Assembly (NCBI GenBank): GCA_002633005.1 | Contig: NMRA01000166.1 | Span: 715,620-779,619, forward strand | Direction of reading: 5' to 3' | Source: Phoronis australis | Lineage: Eukaryota; Phoronida; Phoronidae | DNA: 64,000 nt | In this document: piece after piece, positions 11,750 to 22,000 of the stretch | Layout: every line of letters starts with the position of its first letter | How positions within the stretch are numbered: position 1 is the first letter of the stretch | Translations under genes and position numbers: made by a program | Notes under the pieces: model-generated | What the model was told of the DNA's origin: nothing | The model's input: the letters and a program-made list of their open reading frames with translations, nothing else | Database searches by the model: none

Positions 11750-12600
11750 GCCCCGATGAGGGAGTAATTGTTAACTCGATTAAAAGTGTAGTTAATGCTA
11801 ATAATCACAGATGTTTTACTTTAAGCACTTCAGAATACAACATGAATGAATTGGTAAAACTTTCAGAAGAAAAATGCACCTAATGACCCCATGGGTGCAC
11901 CAAATGACCTGAAAATTTAGAATTTAAACTCAATCGTACTTAGTAAACAGATATGTAATTCTGAAATCTCTAACTCAAAATTTTAGTTTGCACTCAATGA
12001 CCTTTGACCTATTTTTTTCTGATTGGTTAGACCTATTGCGAAGTAAAGTAGGGTATTCAATTGGCATGTTGACTTACACCAGTGTGTTGAAATTGAAAAG
12101 AATTCCTTGAAAAACGTAAGAGATTCAACATTTTGAGCGTTACACCTTATACGGTGCATTTTGAGCATCTTTAGGAGAATTATTGCAAAGCCCATTGTAA
12201 ATGTGTTTAACGCTGAGAATCACAGCTATCTAACGGTTGACACATCAGAATACTTGCTGATTGAAAAGGTCAAATTTTCAGAAGAAAAATTCACCTAATG
12301 ACCTCATGTTTGCACTAAATGACCTGAAACTTTGGATTCCGATTTGATTTACCTGTGGCAATCAAACCTGTCAATTTGAAGTGTCTAGCTCAAAATTTTA
12401 GTTTGCACCTATTGACCTTTGACCTATTTCACCTGATTGGATGACCCGATTTCTTAGAAAAGTAATTTTTAAAATTGTCATATTGACTTATATCTGTGCA
12501 CCGAATTTGAAAAAGATAGCTTTAAAACTGAAGGAGGAGTAGCATTTTGAAAATTATATGACCTTTGCACCAAACGACCTCTTCCGGTGCAATATGGAAT
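11750..12600 (+). repeat. Tandem repeat, about two copies of a roughly 415-bp unit
   Basis: Matching landmarks recur about 415 bp apart: 'TTTCAGAAGAAAAA.' (11860, 12276), 'CACCTAATGACC' (11877, 12292), 'CTAAATGACCTGAAA'-like (11898, 12315), 'CTCAAAATTTTAGTTTGCAC' (11972, 12389) and 'TGACCTTTGACCTATTT'. A third partial copy begins near 12555. TGACCT half-sites are enriched. The copies are well diverged. Confidence 0.65.
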
Positions 12601-12705
12601 ATGATTATATAACCAATCAAAATTTATATACTGTCAAAAGTTATATGCTGAATTTAAAGACCGTACCTGCACCCAATTTGGAGTTATTAAGCCTCAAAGT
12701 TGGTC

Positions 12706-12803
12706 GGAAGAAGAATAAGAAGAAGAATAAGAAGAATAAGAATAAGAATAAAATTGAAGAAAACCCAGGAACAACAGTACTCTGCGCTTACACGCGCAGA
12801 GTA
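12706..12803 (+). mobile_element. Transposon end: AAGAAT run plus terminal hairpin
   Basis: An AAGAAGAATAAGAAG run (12706-12750) is followed by a perfect 10-bp stem at 12778-12803: TACTCTGCGC, loop TTACAC, GCGCAGAGTA. A purine run next to a GC-rich hairpin is a familiar end structure of short transposons in marine invertebrates. That family attribution is from memory and unverified. Confidence 0.45.
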
Positions 12804-13259
12804 ATAATACATCTGTGTGTAAAGAACGAATCAAATACGCCAAGATTTAGAGAGCTTTGTTGAGTCAATATTTGGTATTGTTCTAAAATACATGTGTAGA
12901 TGTATTCTTTATTTTGGCAAGGTATATTTTTTCTGCATCGCGATTTCACTCATTTAACGAGATATTGGGTGACTTTGTTGGTAATTAGCTATCTTTAGCA
13001 CAATATGAAGGACAGCTTTGACGCACTGTGTTTGCTGAATGCGATTTAAGCTGGGACGAATAAAATTGCAGTGAGATACGACTACATACATTAAGAAGAC
13101 GAGTTTATTTCAAACAGTTTCAGAAAATAGGCTCGGGCGTATATTCGGTTTCATTTGACGTTTTGAAAGGTTGTTTTCCGATTATACGCCCATGAGTCTA
13201 TTTCCGAAAATTCCTGGTATTTAAATTGCCTTGATTTCAACGAAAGTCTGGCAGCCAAT

Positions 13260-13760
13260 AGCGAGAAGTAGAGATTTGTATTAAAATCACAAAAACATAG
13301 CGGCAGTCAGGGCTGTCCATAAAGTCAGCGTGGGCTGTCACATTGTTGGAAAAAACTGCTCAGTCTACAAGGATCCCGTAAATGAATCAGGAGCTACAAT
13401 ACAAAATCGCCACTAGGGGACGGAACAGTTGTCAGACTCATTCAAAAATCAACGTCAGCATAGAACACAACCGCTTAGTTTAATAACGATCTTTTGAGCA
13501 GTTTGGCGGATAAAGAGGCGGACGCCAGAAAAACTGTCTTGAAATAATAAAAATGACCACGTGCGCAGAATACATCGAACCTGTCCAAAATTGAAAAGGC
13601 ATTATCTCCTTAATAGAAGCCTATCTGCCAAATTTTACGAAAATCCATCCATGAACTCCAAAGATTGATACAGAGGTAAACGTAAAAAACAACCATACTA
13701 GGGGGCACAGCTGTAATCGGATTGGAACGCGAAAGCTCGTCAAAAACAAATCATGTCGAA
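13260..13760 (-). repeat. 'CCACTAG' dispersed repeat family, degenerate copy
   Basis: Shares blocks with the array at 55-58 kb: CACTAGGGGACGG, AAAAATGACCACGTG.GCAGAATAC, CCAAATTTTACGAAAATCCATC, and 'AGGTAAACGTAAAAAAC' followed by CTAGGGGGCACAG. It is non-coding. Confidence 0.6.
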
Positions 13761-14263
13761 AGTACCATCTCTTAACGTCTAGTACAGAGTAATTTACATT
13801 CCCCTGTGAGAAAAGTTCTAGAAAAACCCAAAATTCACGATTTTTAAATACGCGCTAAGGAAGAACTCTATGGTTACCACAGACTTTCTAATCTCTCTCC
13901 CACTTATGGTAAGTGCGCGCATACGCTCACAGTCAGTTGCTTGACGTCGTTTGAGATCAAAGGTCTCATTTTCCATATAAGGAAAACGTGCTACGTCTAT
14001 GTCTTGCCATATCAAATAAGGAGACGTGCTTTGCTTTGTGGGAGAATGTCAGGAGTGGACTGACACTGTTCTTAGTTTTATTATTTTGTTCTATTGTTCT
14101 GTTTGTGTTCCAGCAGATAGTTATTGATTGGCAGGTCAGCGATGATACAATTTGTTTATCAAAGAATAGTGTGGAACTTTATAGAAGATTCGAGCATGCA
14201 AGTGATTAATGTAATCTGGAAAATTCTAGAGCGTAGTATATATTTGTCGAATGGTTGAGTAGA

Positions 14264-14281
14264 TTCCGGAAAGTTCTAGAA
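14264..14281 (+). promoter_or_regulatory. Four-unit heat-shock element
   Basis: TTCCGGAAAGTTCTAGAA fits TTCnnGAAnnTTCnnGAA with no mismatch, the binding site of trimeric HSF1. A second, three-unit near-match (GAAAATTCTAGAG) lies at 14219-14231. Both are upstream of the TATA box, about 45-105 bp away, which is a normal promoter spacing. Confidence 0.7.
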
Positions 14282-14323
14282 TGTGCTTGAATTGGTGAAA
14301 AGTTGTAGAAAATTGCATGAGAC

Positions 14324-14331
14324 TATAAATA
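14324..14331 (+). promoter_or_regulatory. TATA box of the LTR-like element
   Basis: TATAAATA, 42 bp downstream of the heat-shock element and about 160 bp upstream of AATAAA. A start site near 14355-14360 would be expected. Confidence 0.55.
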
Positions 14332-14739
14332 CCCTAACACGGGTTTGTGACAGTCAGTTGAATTACAAGACAGCTGCAGCTGAGTTGCTGAAAGTGTTTC
14401 AGAAGTTCATCACAAGCCAAGGCTTCGCAGCACTGGCTGGAGCATAGAACAAACATTACGTCGGTCGTTTTGTTTGAGTAGGTCGAGATTAATAAAGTGA
14501 TTAACTCCAACGAGTCTTCAGTCTAGCGTCGCACCGAAAACGACTAGCATCGGTCGATAACTACCTGCGCCCACCCACACACGAGGAAAAACGTGACAGA
14601 AAAAATCGACGAATTGGCGAGAAGTTGACAGATCGTGTTTTTTTAATTTTAAACTAAAAGAAAATGGTTTGATATGAACATAAATTAAAAGTCTTTACGG
14701 ACAAGCCATAAAAATATCTGGTGAGTAGGTTGAAATCTG

Positions 14740-14960
14740 TTTCAGTGGCAGAGAACCACTTTCAATATTGCAATTTAGTCTGTTTATTGCGTCCCAGACC
14801 TCTTTAATCTCCTCGTCATCCGTTGCCATGTTCTCCATAGGAGCACATCTGTCAAATTTCTCGAAGATCGTTCAAGGAGGTAAGAAAACACACCCATGGA
14901 CGCAAAAAACAAAATTGCCACTAGTGGGCACCTGTGACCGGTTGCATGAAACAGTCCCAA
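14740..14960 (+). repeat. 'CCACTAG' repeat family, partial copy
   Basis: Contains CTCCATAGGAGCACATCTGTCAAAT, 'CAAGATCGTTCAAGGAGG', and GGGCGCAAAAA-like AAAATTGCCACTAG blocks, as in the array at 57 kb. Non-coding. Confidence 0.5.
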
Positions 14961-14984
14961 ATAGGGATTCAACTAGAGTCCCGA

Positions 14985-15280
14985 AATCTACTGCGTATTT
15001 TTGGACTTGTGAAAACATCGATTGCCCTTTCTTGGATTGTTTTAGTTTCATTACTAAGTTAACTTTTGACTTTGATACAAATCGAGTGTGAACTCTACGT
15101 TGAATTGTCAATGTTATCGAAAATAATTAGGGATCTTTTCACGCAACAGCCCCAATTTAAGGACTGAGTCCCAATTTATTTTCAATGAACTCTCGGCTCA
15201 GTTTTTAGTTATATTATAAGAAAATTTTATTAATCAAAGAGGAGCTCATAGTAGAGATGAAATGATAGAAAAATATTGCA
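14985..15280 (+). repeat. Dispersed repeat family 1, copy 2
   Basis: The closest relative is 11265-11560; see that entry. Its 3' end is also shared with 34600-34700 (GGCTCAGTTTTTAGATAAATT). Confidence 0.65.
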
Positions 15281-15399
15281 CCTGTGCGTCCATGAAGACA
15301 CAAATGTGCAAAAAGACTTAGGGACCTTAGTTGAGTCTCTATTTGGGACTGTTTCCTGGAACCGTCCACAGAGCAGTAAAACGCATCCGAAAAGCAATG

Positions 15400-15640
15400 T
15401 CTTCTCACCAGCAAAACATCTGTAACTTTTTATAATGATCTTTTAAGTGGTTTGGCGCACATCAAAAATGCACTCAAAGTGTTTTAAATGACCATCAAGT
15501 GGTGCAGAATACGTCAAATTTGTCCCAAAATTGGAAAGCGTCGACGTCCTCTCAATAGAAACCTGTTTGCCAAATTTCTTGAAAATCCATCGAGGAACAC
15601 TAAAGACACAGAGGCAAACGGCATTGGTTTCAGCGAATGG
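15400..15640 (+). repeat. 'CCACTAG' repeat family, copy
   Basis: Shares TTTTAAGTGGTTTGGCGCA, AAATGACCATCAAGTGGTGCAGAATACGTC, TTGCCAAATTTCTTGAAAATCC and 'AAAGACACAGAGGCAAACG' with the array at 55-58 kb. Non-coding. Confidence 0.6.
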
Positions 15641-15815
15641 ACATGTCTGACAGGCATTGGTGCGAACTGGCGATTTTGTAATAAAATCACAAAGAAACAA
15701 CGAGTTTGGTTGTTGGGTAGCTCTGGTTAAACCTAATAACTTCAAAAAGTCTACCCAATCCAATAATATTAAAAAAATATTTCCTGCCGTAAAAGCGATA
15801 ATATCTCTTTAACCC

Positions 15816-16284
15816 TTTCTAAAACCGCTCTGAGGTGGTGGTGTGTTATAACTATTATTAAAATCACTTGGTCTATTTACACCGACCCTTTGTCTATTTA
15901 CACTGTCGCGACGTTTCGGTCGGCCTATTCTCCGGCCATCGTCAGGTGTTCCCGCGTTCTTAGAAGAACGAGCACGGATGTTTGGTACACTCATGGGTGA
16001 TTTTTTGTCCGAGGCTGGATTTGAATCTACGACTTCTGAAACTACAGATAATTCGAGTCCAGCACCTTAACCACTACACCAAATGTAAATGGATGACTCC
16101 GTGGTGTAGTGGTTAAGGTGTTGGACTCGAAATATCTGTAGTTTTATAAGTCGTGGGTTCAAATCCTGCCTGGGAAAAAAATCACACCATGAGTGTACCA
16201 CATATCCGTGCTCGTTCTTCTAAGAACGCGGGAACACGAAACGTCGTGACATAGTAAATAGAGCAAGAGATTTTAATAATAGTT
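15816..16284. mobile_element. Inverted-pair, tRNA-headed element (pair 1)
   Basis: Two copies of one element lie head to head. The minus copy occupies 15816-16085 and the plus copy 16090-16284. Each has a tRNA-like head with an A-box-like GGTGTAGTGGTTAAG and a B box (GGTTCAAATCC in the plus copy), resembling a tRNA with a long variable arm. Each also has a tail with the hairpin CGTTCTT-CT-AAGAACG and a GTGTAAATAGA repeat. The minus copy keeps CTGACGATGGCCGGAG...GACCGAAACGTC, which the plus copy lacks. ATCTCTTTAACCC at 15803-15815 and ATCTCTTTAGCCC at 16285-16297 flank the pair as a 13-bp duplication with one mismatch. The two copies therefore probably moved as one unit. Resemblance of the tail to Penelope-like terminal repeats is an inference. 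Confidence 0.7.
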
Positions 16285-16831
16285 ATCTCTTTAGCCCGTT
16301 AGACATGAACACTGTACACGGCGACGTCCTAAAAATTATAGCCCGACAATCTGATCGACAAGTGCAGGTTTCCTACGAATAACTCTCTCTACGTACACAA
16401 TGATTTCTTGGAATTATTTAATCGATATAAAGCCATTGTTAATACTTCTTGCGTAATTTACAAATAGGAGTCTTCAACTTCGTCAAACTTCATGTATTAG
16501 AGTCTCACATTATTTGGTTGGAAGTGTTTTGATTTTGCTAAGCTTCACATGAACATGTTCTGTGGTTCTCTCAACCAATTTGAAAGTTTGTATATATATT
16601 TCCTCTCGTGAATAGGCAAATGCCCCGGAACGCCTCTTCAAAAGAGAGCCCCGTCTCAAAGGAGGCCCTTTAAACAGTACACACCATGGATTTTTGCACA
16701 TTTTGAGTTACCGGTGGCCACAGACTAAATGTATGACGTAAAATTTAGCTAAACCCATGTTTATTTCGTGTAATTAGCTCGAAATTTTGATTTTTCTTTC
16801 AATTTTGCCAATTTTCACATTTGCCGCCATG

Positions 16832-16839
16832 TGACGTCA
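16832..16839 (+). promoter_or_regulatory. CRE plus YY1-like site in a putative core promoter
   Basis: TGACGTCA, the full palindromic CREB/ATF site, lies 38 bp before the ATG at 16878. GCCGCCAT, the complement of a YY1 core, directly precedes it. Both are typical of TATA-less metazoan promoters, but this close to the ATG they imply a very short 5' UTR or an internal promoter element. Confidence 0.45.
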
Positions 16840-16877
16840 TGGGTTGAAAACAAGAGATCAGTGACTAGCATTGAACA

Positions 16878-17571
16878 ATGGCGGAGAGCAGGGAATTTGA
16901 AAGCGACGACGATTATGAGCATGAATTGAACGAATACTATGAAAAAACGTACGGGCATGGTGGCCAGGATGAGGAAATGGGGTTGCACGAAAGCGAGAAC
17001 AAGTTTAATGTNNNNNNNNNNNNNNNNNNNNNNNNNNNNNNNNNNNNNNNNNNNNNNNNNNNNNNNNNNNNNNNNNNNNNNNNNNNNNNNNNNNNNNNNN
17101 NNNNNNNNNNNNNNNNNNNNNNNNNNNNNNNNNNNNNNNNNNNNNNNNNNNNNNNNNNNNNNNNNNNNNNNNNNNNNNNNNNNNNNNNNNNNNNNNNNNN
17201 NNNNNNNNNNNNNNNNNNNNNNNNNNNNNNNNNNNNNNNNNNNNNNNNNNNNNNNNNNNNNNNNNNNNNNNNNNNNNNNNNNNNNNNNNNNNNNNNNNNN
17301 NNNNNNNNNNNNNNNNNNNNNNNNNNNNNNNNNNNNNNNNNNNNNNNNNNNNNNNNNNNNNNNNNNNNNNNNNNNNNNNNNNNNNNNNNNNNNNNNNNNN
17401 NNNNNNNNNNNNNNNNNNNNNNNNNNNNNNNNNNNNNNNNNNNNNNNNNNNNNNNNNNNNNNNNNNNNNNNNNNNNNNNNNNNNNNNNNNNNNNNTGGAA
17501 GGACTACAAAATTGTTATGCTTTTCAAAAACAATAAAAGAAGTATTTCACTTTTCGGTGTTGATGATTGAA
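16878..17571 (+). CDS. 5' end of an unknown acidic protein, broken by an assembly gap
   Basis: The ATG at 16878 lies in a good context (ACAATGGCG) after a CRE/YY1-like promoter. It opens a very acidic N-terminus beginning MAESREFESDDDYEHEL and continuing through YYEKTYG to FNV at 17011. The next 484 bases are N, so neither length nor frame is known. After the gap the sequence holds short frames, then an AATAAA near 17708, which would suit a compact single-exon gene. That is a guess, since the gap may hide splice sites. I do not recognise the protein. A transposase-type ORF is possible, because several animal transposase genes begin with a similar acidic segment. Confidence 0.4.
17012..17495. 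other. Assembly gap (N run)
   Basis: 484 consecutive N. It interrupts the acidic ORF that starts at 16878. Confidence 1.
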
Positions 17572-18006
17572 ATTGACTGTTTTTATAAGCACGTCACTGC
17601 GTATTCCTTGACAATCAGTCTGACTGTTTGTCTGGTCGCGCTCTATATCTTTTAGATTTAGACCTTATGTTTTGGGGTTTGTTTTTGCATCTGCTGTTTG
17701 TGATAAAAATAAATGATTGACTTTGAGTCTATGCCACCACTATCCTTTACCGATGTTTTGATGTGGTGACATCACGGTGTCGGGTATGGGACGTCCTTAT
17801 GGAGAATCAGAACAAATAATGTTACGTGACTGGAATGTCTAGGCGCACACAGGGCACATGCTTGTACGTGTGCGTGTCTGTGTTCCAATGAACTTTGGAC
17901 AATATATTGAAATCTTTAAAAATTGCATAATTACACCAAGGAACTGAATACAACGCTATATCTGTTGTCTTTATATAGACGCTGAGGTTGGCCAGTAATG
18001 AAATAT

Positions 18007-18142
18007 ATCAAATAAACACAGAAAAGTCAGGAAACCCAACTGCTCTCTCTCTCTCTCTCTCTCTAGAGCACTTGAGCGGCAATCTAGAGTCCTGTGGTTC
18101 GATTCCCAGTTGTGGTTCCGGATTTTTCTGTGTTTATTTGAT
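18007..18142. mobile_element. Short TIR element with internal Pol III B box and CT microsatellite
   Basis: ATCAAATAAACACAGAAAA at 18007-18025 and its exact complement at 18124-18142 give 19-bp terminal inverted repeats. Weaker complementarity continues inwards (GTC.GGAA.CC.AACTG against ATCCGGAACCACAACTG). The centre has a (CT)n run (18043-18063), then a tRNA-like piece with a perfect B box GGTTCGATTCC at 18096-18106. A TIR element carrying a tRNA-like promoter is unusual; it may be a MITE or a folded-back SINE. Confidence 0.6.
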
Positions 18143-19031
18143 CTGTTGTCTTTGAAACACAAAAATATTTATAAAATTTGCTTACGTGATGCAAGATACT
18201 ACCTTTCATCTCCTTGTAGGCTAGTATAAGAATATAAATGAATAACGCATGTTTTAAATAACATTGCTCCACCTAAATACACATATAAACGTTTTAGTGA
18301 AATCACCAGTTGTAGTCCACGATGTGTGAATTTATTTTAGCCCGTGTTTTATTGCGTGAAGCCACCGCTAACGAGGTAACTGGTCACAATACGACCTTAG
18401 ATCAGATTTTCTGATAAACAAACCTCTTGACGATAGCGGGACTTGTACAAACCATTGACGAAGTACAAGGTCCCTTGAGAAGGGAGGAGGTGTTAATGCA
18501 ACGGCGAGACTTAGTGATTTGTTACAAAATAACAAAAATACAACGGATATTTTGTTTTATAACTCTGTTCAAAGCTAATAACTTCAAAGTGTCTATCCCA
18601 TTCAACAGCAATCCCAAAGTTGCCTTTTTCAGCCTCAAAACGATAAAGTTCTTATATAGGCTGTTTATAGAAATACACTTTTTTCACAACACTACCAAGT
18701 TTCAAGTTGAATTTTTATTCTTATGAAATACAATTGTTTCTTGGTTTTCATTTGTTAATGTTGTATTAAATCGAATGTGATGGTTTAACTTCCTTACTCT
18801 GGACAAAATTTTTGATACATGCAGATTCTTACCACACGTCTTTAAGTAGCGTGTTCCTTTTACACGCGGAATCTCGCCCTCCGGGAATGTACGGTACTGC
18901 AGAACGCATAAGCCTCTTGGAAATAGGCTACATGTTCTGTTTTCAAGCCAACTTATCGAACGATTAATCGACATTTACCACTTAGAGCGCTGTGGGAGAT
19001 GAAGATAATCTGATGGTGGGCATTTGAAAAA
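18143..19031. other. Upstream region of the Ly6-type gene, no recognised feature
   Basis: No gene or repeat was recognised. It should contain the 5' UTR and promoter of the gene starting at 19032, but no clear TATA box was identified. Confidence 0.35.
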
Positions 19032-19083
19032 ATGAGACTGGCATACATGACTCTGGTTTTAACAACTCTCGCTTCCTGTATAA
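19032..19083 (+). CDS. Ly6-type gene, exon 1 (signal peptide)
   Basis: The ATG at 19032 begins a 17-residue hydrophobic leader, and the exon ends in phase 1 at A|GTAAGG. A signal peptide alone in the first exon with a phase-1 intron is the usual layout of LU-domain genes. Confidence 0.75.
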
Positions 19084-22000
19084 GTAAGGTTTGAAATTGC
19101 TTTTTGTGTGACATTATGCAAAGAAACTTTCAATAGTACTTCTATATCACACACTATTTTGGTTATTGGTACGTTTTTAAAAGCTGGTTCTAGTCCGCCT
19201 TGTCATCAAGCGAAAAGGAACTTTTGATTTAGACCACTTGCCGCAATAATACTGGTCTCTATTTTTTCCTCACATAAATGAGGAATATTTTCTGGGACCG
19301 GAAAGAACTGATCGTTAAGAGACCGCATAATATAATCTGCTTCCATGGCAAGTTCACGTTCAGCTTGAACTTCAGCAAAAATCTGTCAGTTATTTTAAAG
19401 CTCTGAAATCACCTTTTATTCAAGTAGTAACCAACTACGAGTGTTTCTTCTTTGCACAATCCCAAACCTGAACAACCGTTGCCTTCAGTGAAAAAGTGAT
19501 ATAATTGTGCACGTTTGTGCGTTGTTTTTCGCACTAAGCGATTGTAATTTCTCTCCCCATTCGTCTGTTTAGGTTATTGTGAAAACGTGTTATTAAAGGC
19601 AATAGCACGGTCCCGGATTACACAGCTACATTTGAATTTCACGGCATTGACCCACAATGCTTCAACATCCGTCAAGCAGTTCTCTAGCCTCGTTTTTTAC
19701 GCTTCTGAAGTTTCTCGTGTAATTTTTTAAATTTTACTCGACTGCATGAATTGTATTCGCCAGCGAACTTATACTGTTGTGCTGTGGGCTGCAATCCCGA
19801 CAGTAGAAAGATAGATAAACTTGGGATGTGTCCATGAATTATATCTTTTCCGTACTTTCTAAAACGAGACCAATGTAATAAGACGTTTTCCTGTCTCCAA
19901 GGGAGATTTCTATCCGGGACCGTCTTATTGCTTTAGTACCTATGTCTTTGGTCAACGTTATGCAAACATGGTTTCGACAGATGTATGACTGGCATCTGTA
20001 ACATGAGGAGTGAAACCAAACTTTACGGAGATTTTAACGTCTCTTCGATGAAAGGGCAAGACTCTGTCTTGGTCAAATGCTAGCCCTACCATGGAGTGTG
20101 CAATGCTTTCTTTGGGGAGGCACTGTAGCGTTTTCTCTCACGGAGCACACGTCAGTCACTGGACTTGCTGCCTTTCTTCTATTTGATCAAAAAACGTGTG
20201 AACAGAAAACTTGTGTCATTTCACATCAAAAGCACACATGACAAAGAAACTTTATTTTTTCTATCTCATATTTAGCCCTTTCACTCCCATGGAAAAGTAA
20301 ACCAAGCTCAGAAAAAGGTGGCAAATAGCACAGAATTGACACTTTTCACCCAAAAACCACAACTTCCGTGCCAGTGCTCTACATAACCCAACATTAGGCT
20401 CTGAAAGCAAAGTCACCACAGATTCTAAAAATGTGGTCCAAAAGTGCTGCCATTACATTACATTTCTGTTAATTCTAGGTTGTTTGAGGGCACCAATATA
20501 ACAATGGTAGAGGCGCCGCCATTTTAAGAAAAAAAGTATCTACAGCTGAATTAGTGGACTTTTCTTATTCGTAACATTTTCACAAATACGAGCAAACCAA
20601 TTTCACTGAACTTAATCGTAATGTATACCTCAAGACCGCCTCTATATATTTGTGTTGAAGCCTGGAGAGCTGGTTTGTGTTTTGTTTCTTTTACTTTTAA
20701 TCACAAACTTCTATGGAATCATTTGTATAGTGTTTTAAACGATAATGAAAATTTTACAGCTTTTGGAACATCAAAAACTGATTTTGAGAGTATAAATTGT
20801 CGAGATATCCAAAACTGAAGATTTGATAAACTTTCTTAGTCAATAAAAATGCACGTGACACTTTTCGTGCAATATCATTATGAATGAAAAGGTCATTGGA
20901 GCCAGAAACGCGAATAGAATACGGGTAATATTGTCGGATGGTTTTGAAACTGCCGGGAAACAACTCCTGGAGTTGAATAGCCTCGAACCAGTCTCCAGCG
21001 CGCAGTCAGCTTCGTGTATGACGGATAACACAGTTAGTACCTGACTGTATTCGCTTCCTCATTTAGAAAATCGTGTGAGTTGACCTGCGTGATAGGTGTC
21101 GCTCAGTGGTGTACGTTTATTACGAACTAACACTAACGCAGACTGTGTTATTATGCATCCTTCTGCTGCGAGGCAGATTGTCACCCACCTTTACAGTTCA
21201 ACATGTTATATAACTTTTGTAATTACTGATATCTGTAGTAGTTTAGTTTGTCATAATATATATGACCTTTTATCTCAACTACACGTGTTGTTTCACTGTA
21301 AACTAGCTTCGGTATCGCTTCGCAGTTAGCGCATATAAAAACTATTAATAAGTATTAAATTATTTTATGTAAGCTATACTGCCTCAACCTCATTATCATA
21401 TTGTTTGGATTCTCTGGTCAGTGACCCTCTTTGTTTTATCATTATTGGTTCAATTGTACCACGTGATCTCTTTGTCTTGTCGCAGCACTGGGCCATCGAC
21501 AACAGTTTTCTCCAACTTTCATTTTTCACTCAATTTCTCTTTCCCTCCCTCCCCCAAACCAATTTTCTTTCTCTCTTATCCTCAAATTTCCCATGTCGCT
21601 GTCCCGGTGTTGCTGTTATGCTTCGGCATATTGTTTCTTAACTTACTATTCACCACTTGTGTATACCTTCATTGGAGGCAGATTGTCACCCACCTTTACA
21701 GTTCAACATGTTATATAACTTTTGTAATTACTGATATCTGTAGTAGTTTAGTTTGTCATAATATATATGACCTTTTATCTCAACTACACGTGTTGTTTCA
21801 CTGTAAACTAGCTTCGGTATCGCTTCGCAGTTAGCGCATATAAAAATATGTTGCCGTTAGCAAGCGGACGACTACATGAAATTAGAAGTTATGAAAGGTC
21901 AACCTCCGTCGCTTAGGTCCTCGTGCGTTATTTCTATGACCAGAAGAGATCGGAGGCGTCTAGTCTCGCTATGGGTACTAGTCTAGTTAATATGGTGAAA

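Larger units (their letters stand above)
14037..14598 (+). mobile_element. LTR-like retroelement terminus, about 560 bp
   Basis: The segment starts TGTGGGAGAATGTC and ends AAAACGTGACA (TG...CA). It holds the expected promoter-to-polyA order: heat-shock-element-like boxes (14219-14231, 14264-14281), TATAAATA (14324-14331), about 165 bp of putative R region, and AATAAA (14491-14496). No flanking duplication and no second LTR was found, so a solo LTR or a 5' LTR with lost interior are both possible. The exact left boundary is uncertain. Confidence 0.55.

Noticed and set aside
16090-16180. Functional tRNA gene in the inverted-pair element
   Set aside because: Pol III boxes are present, but the arms do not form a full cloverleaf and the unit is part of a repeated mobile element.
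3638-21846. One 18-kb DIRS-like element running from the A1 repeat at 3.6 kb to the B1-A2-B2 end at 21 kb
   Set aside because: No reverse transcriptase, RNase H or tyrosine recombinase of that class lies between, other elements fill the gap, and the A repeats differ more than expected for one recent copy.
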